Shown one piece after another: positions 26,501 through 38,500 of a DNA stretch of 64,000 nucleotides (position 1 is the stretch's first letter; every line of letters starts with the position of its first letter). This stretch comes from Eustoma russellianum (lineage: Eukaryota > Streptophyta > Magnoliopsida > Gentianales > Gentianaceae): positions 46,006,321 through 46,070,320 of the forward strand of contig AP025040.1 of assembly GCA_036186865.1 (NCBI GenBank), read 5' to 3'. Made by a program: the position numbers and the translations under genes. A model generated the notes under the pieces. The model was not told the origin of the DNA. It saw nothing but the letters and a program-made list of their open reading frames with translations, and ran no database searches.

Positions 26501-29500
26501 AAGTGAGTGTTCACCATCAAGTTCAATGCTGAAGGGAGTATCAATAGGTACAAGGCTAGACTTGTAGCTAAAGGCTTCACTCAGATGCATGAGGCTGATT
26601 ACAAAGAAACTTTTACCCCTGTGGCAAAACTAAATTCAATTAGAGTATTGCCGTCATTGGCCGCATGTCTTGACTGAACCTCTTCTCAGATGGACGTGAA
26701 TAATGCCTTTTTAAACATTGATCTACATGAGGAGGTATATATGGACATGCCACCAGTATTTGAGAAACGCAGAGTCACGGTCTGCAAGCTTAAGAAATCA
26801 CTCTATGGGTTGAAGCAATCACTCAGGGAGTGGTTTGACAAGTTTACACAGGCAGTCAAGGCTCGTGGGTTTTACCAAGCTCAGACTCATCATACCTTGT
26901 TCTACAAATATAGTCCTAGTGGTAAACGAGCTGTTTTAATTGTGTACGTAGATGACATAATTGTTACTGGGAATGACCATTTAGAAATCGAGTCACTGAA
27001 GGGTTACCATTCTAAAAAATTTGAGATGAAGAATTTGGGTCAGCTCAAGTACTTTCTTGGAATGGAAGTGACGAGAAATACCACTGGAATTGCTGTCTCA
27101 AAAGAAGTATGTACTGGATCTCCTCAAGGAAGCTGGTATGGTATGTAACCAAATCACTAGTTAAGAGAAGATAAGGGAAGCAAGGTGGACCTGAGACGCT
27201 CTCAACGACTGGTTGATAAACTGATCTACTTAGCTCATACACGTCCAGACATTGCATCTGCTGTTAGTGTGGTAAGACAATTTATGCATTCTTTTATGGA
27301 GAGGCACTTAGAAGTTGTACACAGGATCCTGCGTTACCTCAAGAAGACACTAGATAGAGGCCTATTCTTTCAAAAGAATAGGCAGAGGGGCTTAGAAATA
27401 TACACAGATGCAGATTGAGCGGGCAAACCTGTGGACAGATGATCTACCTAAGGGTACTGCACCTATGTCTGAGGCAATTTGGTTACATGGCGAAGTAAGA
27501 AGCAATCGGGGTTGCTAGAAGCAGTGTGAGGCATAGTTCCGTGCTTTGGCTCATGGAGTGTGTGTGGGAATTTGGCTGAGGAGACTATTAGAGGAATTGA
27601 GAATGTCTAGAGGAAATCCCATGACACTCTACTGTGATGATAAGGCAGCTCTGAGTATTGCCTTCAATCCAATTCATCATGATCGCACGGAACATGTAGA
27701 GGTAGATCGTTATTTTATCCGAGAGAAGATTGATGATGAAAGCTTTTGTATGGTTTATATCCCATCTAAGCAGCATGTAGCAGATATCCTAACAAAGGGA
27801 CTACACAAGCCAAACTTTGAGAATCTGGTTGACAAGCTGGGAATGATTAATATCTACTCACCAGCTTGAGAGAGGATGTTGGATTAGGTGCTTGTGTGTT
27901 GAAAGTATGCGGTTGTAATATAGTTTCGTAAGTGCAGATGAATGTAATATATCCTAGTATCTATCTTATTAATTAGTTAGATAGCTTAGGATTTGAGTAG
28001 ATAAGATGGAATCTCTTGCGAAAAGAGTGGTTGAGAAGACAACCGCAGCCATGGAGAAGTACGTTTCACATGGAGCTCTTTATGCTTGGTATGTCAGTGA
28101 TGATCTATATGGTGTGGAGGGAGCAAAACTTACGCTGCTTTGAACTTGTGCAAAAAAAACCAGAGGAACTGATTATGGCAGTAAAAACAGTGATGCATGC
28201 GTATGTGATTGAATGGTGTGGGGTGTAAAATATCGGTCAAACTGGCAGCTATGTGTGGACATGGGCATCTCTATGAAAATTTTCAACAAGATACAATAAA
28301 CTATAGTTGAGTTTTGTAACAATGCTTTGGCTCATAGGCAAATAGTGTAGAGTTGTTGGTTAAGAGATAGGAGAAGAATATACAAGTGTGGACATGATGT
28401 AATGGTGTTTCCTCCACCTTAATGAGCGCTTTCGTAAATAAAATCGAAGTTTATAAAAAAAGATGGAATCTCTTAGTTAGGATAGAAATATCAAATCCCT
28501 ACAATCACAGGATTTGAATGGATGAGGTGTTGTATGGATGTGTATTTATACAAGGGCAAGTAATGGAAAAATATATAGCAGTTTTTCTCTCTTTGCTCTT
28601 CAATTTGTCTTGTTTCATTAAGTGTGTAAATGCTTGTGTTTTTTTGTTAAAAGTTGTTGTCATCGAGTGTCCCACTGTCACCTTCTTTGACAGGCTCCTA
28701 AACTAATTTGCAGTCTGCAAAAGTTTATATATTAATCCTATTGATATTATAGACCTATTGTTACCACCACCTTGATTTTTTCTTTTACTCTGTGTGTTCT
28801 TTTTGTGGGGGTGGGACCTTATCTTTGTTATTGACTTGTTTTTTATCCTATCTTTTTGCAAAGTGCATGTCTTGTTAATGTTTCTTGTAACTTTTAGGAT
28901 TGCCAATGTTGCTCGTACCACACTCATGCGATTGGTGTATGCCGCGAGCCCATTTCGTCCATCTCATTGGCTGTCAATATGTCGCAACTTGGTATCTTCG
29001 TAGTCTAATTTATTATGTTTGTTATACTTGCTTGGGTGATGATCTATATATCTGATTGCTCAGTCAACTTCTCAAAATTTACTTATTAAGCTAGTTATTC
29101 ATCTTTCGTCAGGAAAATGTTGCATGACCATTTGCTTTATGTGCCATGTCCCCTCTTAAGACATTTTATTTTTGTGCTTTTTTAGGCAGTCCATTTGTGG
29201 AATCCACACTTTCACCCGTATAAGCAAACTCTCCCGATGAAGCATACAGTTCTTTAGCTAACCGTTTTGGGTGTAGCTGGAAATCTTTTGGAACTTGTGT
29301 CTAGAAAAGTATAAGCTCGCCAATTTAGATAATTCAAGTCACTTTTTCGTGATGAAGCCCTTTTCAGGACTCTCACCACCGTTTCAAGACAAGTGATTTT
29401 CTTAAAATGTGAAATATGTTAGGAATTGTTAGTTGAAGATGCATTTTTCTTGTTATCTGAAACCTGAGGTTCACTACGTAATGTCTTAAGCATATCTAGT

Positions 29501-32500
29501 GCACGTATAGTGTTGAAAAAGTTCATCTTTTGTATAGAATGTAAGGACTTCTTTTATTGATTCATCAAGAGAACTTCCACATGATATTTACAAGGGACTC
29601 TTTTTATATGAGTGTAAACCAGAAGTCTTAACGGCTATATTCTGGTGTATGATTGACAGATTTGTCCTATTCACTATACAGTGTACTAACGACCTATATT
29701 AACGTATTTGTACTCTATTTCTAGTATACATATGTGTATAGTGTATATACATTTATACTACCATATTTACAGTATAATTCTAACGTGTGTATCTACACTC
29801 TCCCTCAAGCTTGGTGTAGACATTGATCACACCAAGCTTGACTATTAAGTTTTGGAACACCTTCACTGCCACTGGTTTGGTGAAGATGTCTGCCACTTGA
29901 TCTTTGGTGGTTACATGTCTGATAACAATGACTTGATCCTCAATCTTCTCTCGTATGAAATGCTTATCAATCTCAACGTTCTTTGATTTGTCGTGTTAGA
30001 CTGGATTTTCTGCCATGTTTATGGTAGAGATATTGTCACAATTGACTTGAATAGGTAGGTTGATCACTTGGCCCATGTCATTCATTACCCTTTGAATCCA
30101 TAAACCTTCACAGATTCCAGTGCTGGCGCCTTTAACTCAGCCTCTGCACTACTTGCGGATACTACTGCTTGTTTTTTACTTCTCCAGGAAATTAGATTAC
30201 CCCATAGGTAAGCACCATACCTTGTTGTAGACCTCATATCTACCTTTGAACCTGTCCAGTCTGCATCAGTGCATATCTGAAGCCTTCTGTCCTCAGTCTT
30301 TTGAAAGTGTAGGCCTTGTCCTAGAGTTCCTTTTAAGCTCTTGAGAATTCTCAATGCAACCTTAAGATGCTCATTAGTAGGATGATGCATAAACTGACTT
30401 TCATAACTTACTGCATAGCATATATCAGGTCTGATGTGTGCTAAATAAATTAGTTTTCCAACCAGTCATTGATAGCTCAGCATATCAGTGGATGTATTGT
30501 CCCATTTATCCTTAGGTTTATAACCTGGTTTTGTTGGTGTGGTAGCTGGTTTACATCCCAACATCCCTGTTTCTTTAAGTAAATCAAGTGTGTATTTTCT
30601 TTGAGCAATACTCATGCCATGTTTGTTTCTCCCTACCTCTATTCCAAGAAAGTACCTAAGATGCCCTAAGTCTGTAATTTCAAATTCTTTAGACATGTTC
30701 TTTTTTGTTGTTTCTATACCGAGGTATCAATCTACATACACTATTAATACTGTAATACCTCATGACTAGAGCCTTTTATAAATAAAGTATGATCACTATG
30801 TGTTTGTTTAAATCCAAAGGTTAGCACTGCTTTAGGAAATCGTTTAAACCATTCTCTAGGGGATTGTTTTAGTCCATATAATTATTTTCTTTAACTTACT
30901 TGTTTTTATTCCTATCATTAGCAAACCCAAGAGGAATATTCATATACACTTCTTCCTATAAATCTTCATTTAGGAATGATTTCTTGATATCTAACTAGAA
31001 TATTCCCCAATCCAAGTTAATAGCTAGTGTAAATATGAGTCTTACGGTATTCAACTTAGTTACTGGAGCAAATGTCTCCAGGTAGTCTATTCAATGTGTT
31101 TGGGTAAAACCTATGGCTACTAATATGGCTTTGTACCTGTTTATTGTGCCATTAGTATCGTATATTTTACTGAGAACACCCATTTACACCCTACTGGGTT
31201 GATATCGTCAGTTCAGGGGTGTAGTTCCCATGTATTATTCTTAGTTAGAGCCTCCATTTCCTCATGGACAACTTGTTTCTATTCTGAACTACTGAGTGCC
31301 TCAGTAATGTTCCTAGGTACTGTCACGGTATCTAATGAACTAGTGAAACTCTCAAAGTCTGAATTAAGCCTTTGTTGAGATACAAAGTTATGCAGCGGAT
31401 GCTTTGTGCTTTCCCTGATCCTTTTCCTAAGTACAATAGGTCTGTCATCAGTCTCCATTCCCCTAATCCTAGTAAGGTCACTTTCCTCAGGGGGTTCACT
31501 ATTGGTAATATGTAACCTCCTTCTAGTGTACATTTGAGTAATTGCAAGTTAAACCTTGGATATTCATTATTTGTACTTTCTTCTGTTACCTGCTCAGTCA
31601 TCTTAGCATTGGTCTCAATGGTAGACAGTATGTCAATGGTTCTCCAATAATCTCTCTCTTTTGACTTGCTTCTCACAGTGTTTGAGTTTCTTGGATAGTA
31701 GGTTGACTTTCATCAATCTTTACATCTAGTGTCACGTGCATTTTCTTAGTTAGAGGGCAATAGCAATTATAACCTTTTTGTGTATTTGAGTATCCAAGAA
31801 ATATACACTTCCTTGACCTAACGTCTAGTTTTCCCTGTTGATGTGGCAAGATAAACATACATGCAGCACTCTCAAACAGTTTGAATGGAAGAGTTGATAC
31901 CAGTTGTGTATCAGGGTAGTAGTCTAGTAGGACTTGTTTAGGTGTTTTAAAGGCTAGAGCTCTAGAAGGCATCTGGTTAATTAGGTAAATGTCTGTAAGG
32001 ACAGCTTCTCCCTAATATAATTTTGGGACATTCATCGAAAAAATAATTGTCCTAGTTAGCTCTAGTAGATGTCTATTCTTTCTTTCTGCTACTCTATTTT
32101 GTTGTGAGGTATATGTACATGTTGTTTGATGGTGTATCCCCTTTAGTTTCATAAACTTTTACTGCTCTATCCAAATATTTAGACCCATTATCTGATCTTA
32201 GTGTTCTAACTATTATACCAAACTGTGTTTTAATCAAAGTTATGAAATCTCTCAAAATCTGCCCTGCCTCTAATTTGTGTTTCATGAAATATATCCATGT
32301 AACCTTAACGTGTTTATCTACAAGCGTTATGAACCACGTAGCTCCGTTAATGTTGGCTATCTTAGAGGGTACCCGCATGTATGAATGTATAAGATTAAAT
32401 GGTTGAGTATTTCACAATGAAGCAATTTTGGTATAGTTTTGAAATAAATCAGGGGAGAATCTCACTTATTAGCCTAAAGTTTAGCCCATTATTTAGTTAG

Positions 32501-35500
32501 TAGCCTAACGTTGATGAAACTCAGTTAACACCCAGTCTTTGTCCATAATGGCTCACTGTAACCAGTTGACCATTGACTAAACGTTGACTTTCGCAGACCA
32601 ACCATTAGTTGACACGTGGCGACCCTTTTTTAATTACAAAAAAATAAAATTGTATTTTTGAATAAATTGATTAAAAAGAATTTAAAAATTCTAAAAATTG
32701 TAAAAATTAATTAAACAATATTTTAAAAATCGAAAAATTTGGAAAAAGATAAAAATATAAAAAATTACCTCCAATGCCCCAGCCCTCCCACCCACCCCAG
32801 CCCACACGACCACACCTGCACCCCTGCACGCACCCAACCCCAGGCCAATTTTTTTTAAAAATTTTTTTAACTCACCCATAACGTTCCGGCCACCCCCGCG
32901 TCCCCTCCCCCACCCCCGCGCACACTCTAAAAAAATTTAAAATTTTTTCAACTCACCCACAAAGCTCCGACCACCCCTCGGCACCCCAAACAACCTAATC
33001 CCCCAGCCCAAAAAGAAAATGACAATGTTTTTGTCAGGTTATCAAGGGGTTGAATTTTCTAAGAGAATTTCTTCTGTGTGTTGAATGTGGAGGAGCGCAA
33101 ATGACGATGTGCATGAACATCTACAATATCTCATGCACGATATTGGAGATGCTTTGAAATTATGCCGGGGGTGGGGGTGGGGGGGTGGCACGAGGTGTGG
33201 AGAGAGAAAACAAATTTTGACTTTTCTTTTTAGACTGGGTGTTGGGGTGGTTGGGGTACGGGGGGGAGGGGGGAGGGGGTGGGGGGGGGGGGGAGGGGGG
33301 TGTTGCGTGAGTGGTCGGGACTTATGGGTGAGTTAGAAAAAATTTAATTTTTTTTGGCGAGAGTGGGGGGGTGGGGTGGGGGGGACATGGGGATGGTCGG
33401 GAGCGTTATGAGTGAGAGTTAGAAAAAAAAATTAAAAAAATGGCCTAGGGTGGGGGGTGGGGGGTTAGTGCGGCAGGGGTGGATGGGTGGGAAGGGGGGG
33501 CGGTGGCGGGGCGGTGGCGGTAAATTTTTTTATTTTATATTTCCTAATTTTTTGATTTTTAAAATATTTTAATCAATTTTTACAATTTTTAGAATTTTAA
33601 ATTCTTTTTAATCACTTTATTCAAAAATACAATTTTATTTTTAATTAAAAAGGGCCGCCACGTGTCAACTACTGGTTGGTCTGAGAAAGTGAACGGTTAG
33701 TCAACGGTTACTCAACCGTTAGTCAACGGTTAACTGGCTACAAGTGAGCCATTATGGACAAAGACTGGGTGTTAACTGAGTTTTATCAACATTAGGCTGC
33801 TAACTGAGTAATGAGCCAAACTTTAGGCTAATAAGTGAGATTCCCCCGATAAATCAGGCATAAACCTTTTCAAATACATGAAGTTGGGATGACCTAATCT
33901 CCTATGACAAAGGTAAATGTGTGCAGTATGCCCCTGCAAAAGTACTAATATAACAACTGAGCATACTCTTCCCTGATTTAATGTCTCAGTTTGCAAAATG
34001 TAGATCCCGTCTAGATTCCTAACATTGTCAATCTTCTCCCTCATAGTAGTGTCCAGAAAATAAAACTCAGAGGGTATGAAGTGAGCATTAAGGTGGTTAT
34101 ATGTAGTTAGCTTGCCTACAAGGATAAGGTTGAATCTAATACATGATATATATAACACATTCTACAGTTGTAGTTGGTTAGCTAGCCTTAAGATCCCTTC
34201 CCCTCTACATGCAAGTCTATCCCATTTGCTATTTTGACAGACTTATGGATGGTGAATTCTTCATAGTTATGTAAGAGTTTTAGGTTAATTAGTCATATGA
34301 TGAGATGCACCTGAATCAATAGTCCAAGTAATTGTCTTACCTGTTTGCTCATTACCTGTGTGAGCCATTGTGGCTTGAATAAGTAAGAAGATGTTTCCTT
34401 TCTGTTGATTGAGTAGTTGAAGTAAAGCTCCTATATGATCTTGGGTTAGTGTAGGAGTCTTGTCTGTTGTATCCTTGACAGCTTCATTCTTTGCTACATT
34501 GGCTGTAGCCATTTGAACCTTATTCTCCCTCCAAGGGTTATTGAAAGGTGTGTGATAGTCTTAGTTCTGGATGTAGTCTCCAGCAGGTTTCTGTCATGTC
34601 CTGATCTTCGACAGTGTTTACAGTATAGTTTGTCACCAACTGACTTTTTAAAGACAAGAATAGTGTTATGATAGGTTTGATAGTGTCTCCCCTCCCAGCA
34701 ATAAGTGCTGATCCTCAGTGATCAAGGTAGGGAGTGATTCCATCATCAGTTTTTGTCTACTCTCTTCATGTCTAACCTCTGAAAAAACAGTGGTTAGACT
34801 GGGTAATGGTTTGGTCCCTACTATTCTTCCTCGGACTGCATCAAGGTCCTTGTGTAGTCCAGTTAAGAACTTAAACACCCGCTTTGTTTCAGTGATTTGT
34901 TTGAATAGTTGGTCATCAGCCTGACAGTTCCAGGCATGAGTGTCAAATATGTCAATTTGTTGCTACAATTTAGTTATTTGCGAGTAGTACTTGTTCACAG
35001 GCAAGTCTCCTTGCTTAACATCTTGAATCTGAACCTCAAGTTCATACAGTTCAGATACATTGTCCTTTTTAGAGTACATCTCTAGCTACCTTCCAAATTT
35101 CAGAGGCAGTAAATTAGAGGATAAAATTATCACTAAGTTCAGGACTCATTGACCCTATTAGTCATGACATAATCATAGAATTTTCTGCCTCCTATATTTG
35201 GGCTCCGTAGGTAGAGGTGTAGGCATAATGCCAGAGAGGTAATCTTCTTTGTCTCTCCGGTAATGTACTGCTCTAATCCACGATAAATAATTATTCCCAG
35301 TGAATTTGTGATTTGTAATCATCACTGGTGCACCTTTAAAGGAGGTGGTAAGATTGTTTTTCCCCATCCCTGGTGTATCAAGGGTGGAGGTTGCTTCTGG
35401 CTCAGTGGGCTCATTTACTGAAGCCATTGAAGATGACATTTACTGGACAGAAGATGGATTCAAAGAAGCTCTGATATCTTATAGAATGTAAGGACTTTTT

Positions 35501-38500
35501 TTATTGATTCATCAAGAGAACATCTACATGATATGTACAAGGGATGCTCCTTTTATAGGAGCGTAAACCAGAAGTCTTAACGGCCAGAATGGTTGTCCAA
35601 CGGCTAGTTGGTTCAGGAGCTATATTCTGGTGTGTGATTGACATATTTGTCCTATTCACGATACAATATGCTAACAACCTACATTAACGTATTTATATGT
35701 GTGTATAGTGTATATACATTTATACCACTGTGTTTACGGTATAATTCTAATGTGTATTTCTACTTTTATAATCTAAATGTAGTGAATATGAACTAAGATA
35801 TGAGTATTGTTCAGTTGTATATGTCAGATGGTTTCTGATGATATCTCGGCCATTATGATGATAAAGAGCATGTGTACTCTTGGTAGCGCAATCAGTAATT
35901 CGATAAATAATCCCTAGTGTACTTGCGCTGTTAGTCTTTCCAAATTTATATGCGTGTTTCATGCATCTGCGACTTGTATACTTGGATTTAAAGTTGAAAC
36001 GTAATAAATTGGATGGTTGTTGAACATTTTACTTCTTAGGTTCCATAACATATTTACTGTTTTGATAGGCCTATTTTTGACTGCCATGAAATTTTGAAGT
36101 TTAGAATCACCAAACACTGTACATTACCATTATCTATATATCTGGCTATCTTTTCTTTGGATTCATGTTGTTTCCCAATATCCCTCCATAATTAGTGCTT
36201 TAGCATTATTTGATTTAGTATACCATGAGACGTAAAAGTTCCCCTCTTGTTTCTTGGAATAAAATGAATACAGATTCTTTCATCATCGTGGAGGGATGCT
36301 GCTAGGAACTTGGCTGACACTTCAACTGGTTCCACTGGAGAGGCAAAACTGAATTTCGGTGATGATGCTGAAAACATGGTTTCTCTCTCTGATGCTCCTT
36401 CAATTCGAGGTTCTGCAATTGATTATTGTGGTGTCAACTCTTCAGTAGATAAGCATCAGCATCTTAGATATCGGACAAGAGTATTTGCTGCCGAGTACGT
36501 GAAACCATTCTTTTATCAGAATTACATGGAATTGAGCGTCCTTGTTGTTTGTACTTGTTTGCTTTGTGCTCTATCTTTTGAAGTTGGGTATGGGAGAAAA
36601 GTACACTTAGAAAGGCAATGAGTACTGGTAATAGATTTATGAAACAAAAAGATGAGTCCGAAAACATTTCCAGTGCTAACAAGCAAAGTATACACCTAAG
36701 TGCCTGCAGAATTGCATAAGCAAATAAGATTTCTTTACGTTTTTTCTTTCTCCACTGCTCAAGCCTTCCCATGTGTGTTGAAAGTGGCTTTTTTTCTCTT
36801 CTGCACACTTCCCCTGAACTTCCTTAAGATAGATTCTTTTATTCATTTCTTGACAGGAAGATTAGATCACTATGAATGTAGAAGTTTTTATTAGTTACAT
36901 CTGAAAATTGCTTCAGCATCTGCCCCCATTTAACAAGGTGTCGGATCAGTGTGTAGCCTCCACCTGAAAGGTAGATAATCTCTCTATTTTTTCATCACAG
37001 GGAATATGTGATCTCTTTCTTGATCAGCTCTCTTGTCTTCAATTCCTCCGTGCTAATAATCATCCCAAACATTCAATCCACCAGATGATGATCTTGCTAC
37101 ATTTTTGCTAGAGAAGACCGCAAAAGACCAATGGCCTGGTTTTGCTTGGGTCTCGTGCTCCCTAGAATTTTGCACGAGGACTTGCGGTAGGATATAGCTG
37201 CTTTACCAGAACTGGCTCCTACACTTCCAATTGTTGGTTGGGTTGACTGTACCGATTCTTCTCTCTAAAAAAAATCTTCTCTCTCTGAACCAATGGACGA
37301 AAATCTCTTTCATCCATATCAACACCTCTCTCCTTTCCACTTCTTAACTTCCACCGTCAACGTCTCTCTCTCTTTCCTTCTCCTTTGATGGTCATATAGC
37401 CACCTCCTGTCACCCCAATCCTCCTTTTTTTCTTCTTCTCGTAATCTACTGATGAAACTTTTCCGACTACTCCTCAGACCCATCTAGGCCATCTAGCCGT
37501 TGCGACGATGTTTTGGAGAACAAATTACCTACGCTTTATACTTCAAAATGTTTGGGCTTTATTACTTAAGCTCAGGTCTTCAACATGCAACAATTGGTAA
37601 GCGCATTATCAGCTTAGGCTTTCTTGCTCAAGCCTGAGGCCTCGTCGACTATGAAACAAGTGCAGACGAATAACGACAATGGAAAACAATTCTTTGCCAT
37701 CAATCCAAAAACTATTGGTGAATTAAAACAGACATGGGTTTCCGCAATCATCAGCCAGGTAATGGGTAACGCAGCCTCATACTTCAACATGAAGAAGTTC
37801 ACTGAAGATTGTTGTAGCGCCAAAGACCTTTTGGAAGTTCAAAGAGGGGGGACGATCTATTGTTTTTCGCTTCTAATTAGAGGATTCGAAGCAGAGTATC
37901 CTTGATCTCTCTCCCTTGCCTTTTGGGAACATGGTTCTCTTCCTTAGGCCTTGGGTCCCTGATAAACCCATTTAGCCCTTAAAGCTGAACGCGTAATATG
38001 TTTGGATTCAATTTTCTAACCTCTGTCTTTATTATTTGAACATGCACATCTTGAGTGGTCTAGGTAGCTTCATCGACAAACGCATGTTCATAGATAAGTT
38101 TACCTCCTCCAAATCAAGAGTAGCTTTTGCTCGGATTTGCATTGAAATTAAAGGTGGAGAACTGCCTCCAAAATCCATTACCTTCTTAGATGACTATGGT
38201 CGTGAATGTTCACAGGAAGTCATCTATTAAAGAAACTAATATCAAGCTTAACTTACTGAACTCAGTATTTGTGGAAGGAATTTCATTCATAAAGATATAT
38301 TCAGCATTATTTCAAATAGCTGAAATATGTAGCTATATATACAGAGAGGAATAAGAGAAAGCTAACGGCTATTTCTGAATATGACCTAACGGCTACTTTG
38401 CCAAGAAACTAATATCAAGCTTAACTTACTGAACTCAGTATTTGTGGAAGGGGTTTCATTCATAAAGATATATTCAGCATTATTTCAAATAGCTGAAATA

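Larger units (their letters stand above)
23071..28617 (+). mobile_element. Ty1/copia element 3, complete structure, coding decayed
   Basis: LTRs at 23071-23354 and 27877-28617 are bounded by a perfect 5-bp duplication TTAAG (23066-23070 and 28618-28622). The PBS TGGTATTAGAGCC (23355) is next to the 5' LTR; a purine tract GAGAGAGGA (27868-27876) precedes the 3' LTR. Gag begins at ATG 23417 (MSSGCDSHGSIETP), with CSHCNRLGHSQYKC zinc knuckle near 24225; protease LDTGATYHMTGN near 24508; GAG-pre-integrase HKQLGHLSLFNLKKL near 24950; integrase to about 25800; RT with MDVNNAFLN (26690) and YVDDIIVTGN (about 26945); RNase H ending at 27869. Gene order gag-PR-IN-RT-RH is copia-type. At least eight frame breaks. 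Confidence 0.88.
29534..35763 (-). mobile_element. Ty1/copia element 2 (minus strand), with nested foldback
   Basis: LTRs at about 29534-29797 and 35480-35763 share TATAGAATGTAAGGACTT and the end ATAATTCTAAYGTGT. On the minus strand the polypurine tract GCTTGAGGGAGAG lies next to the left LTR and a PBS (ATATCAGAGC) next to the right LTR. Gag begins at 35439 (MSSSMASVNEPTEPEATSTL); protease TWTIDSGASHHMTN near 34290; pre-integrase CHRRLGHPNFMYLKRF near 33860-33910; integrase 31673-32378; RT and RNase H 30085-31270 (ISWRSKKQAVVSASSAEAEL near 30150-30200). Target duplication unclear. A 1.4 kb foldback separates pre-integrase from the integrase core. Confidence 0.85.

Noticed and set aside
23071..28617. 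Endogenous pararetrovirus instead of a retrotransposon
   Set aside because: Integrase lies before RT, with LTRs, PBS, PPT and a 5-bp duplication: Ty1/copia, not a caulimovirid.
33085..33336. 83-codon frame in the foldback
   Set aside because: Most of it is Gly/Trp/Val from the G-rich arm; no evidence of a gene.
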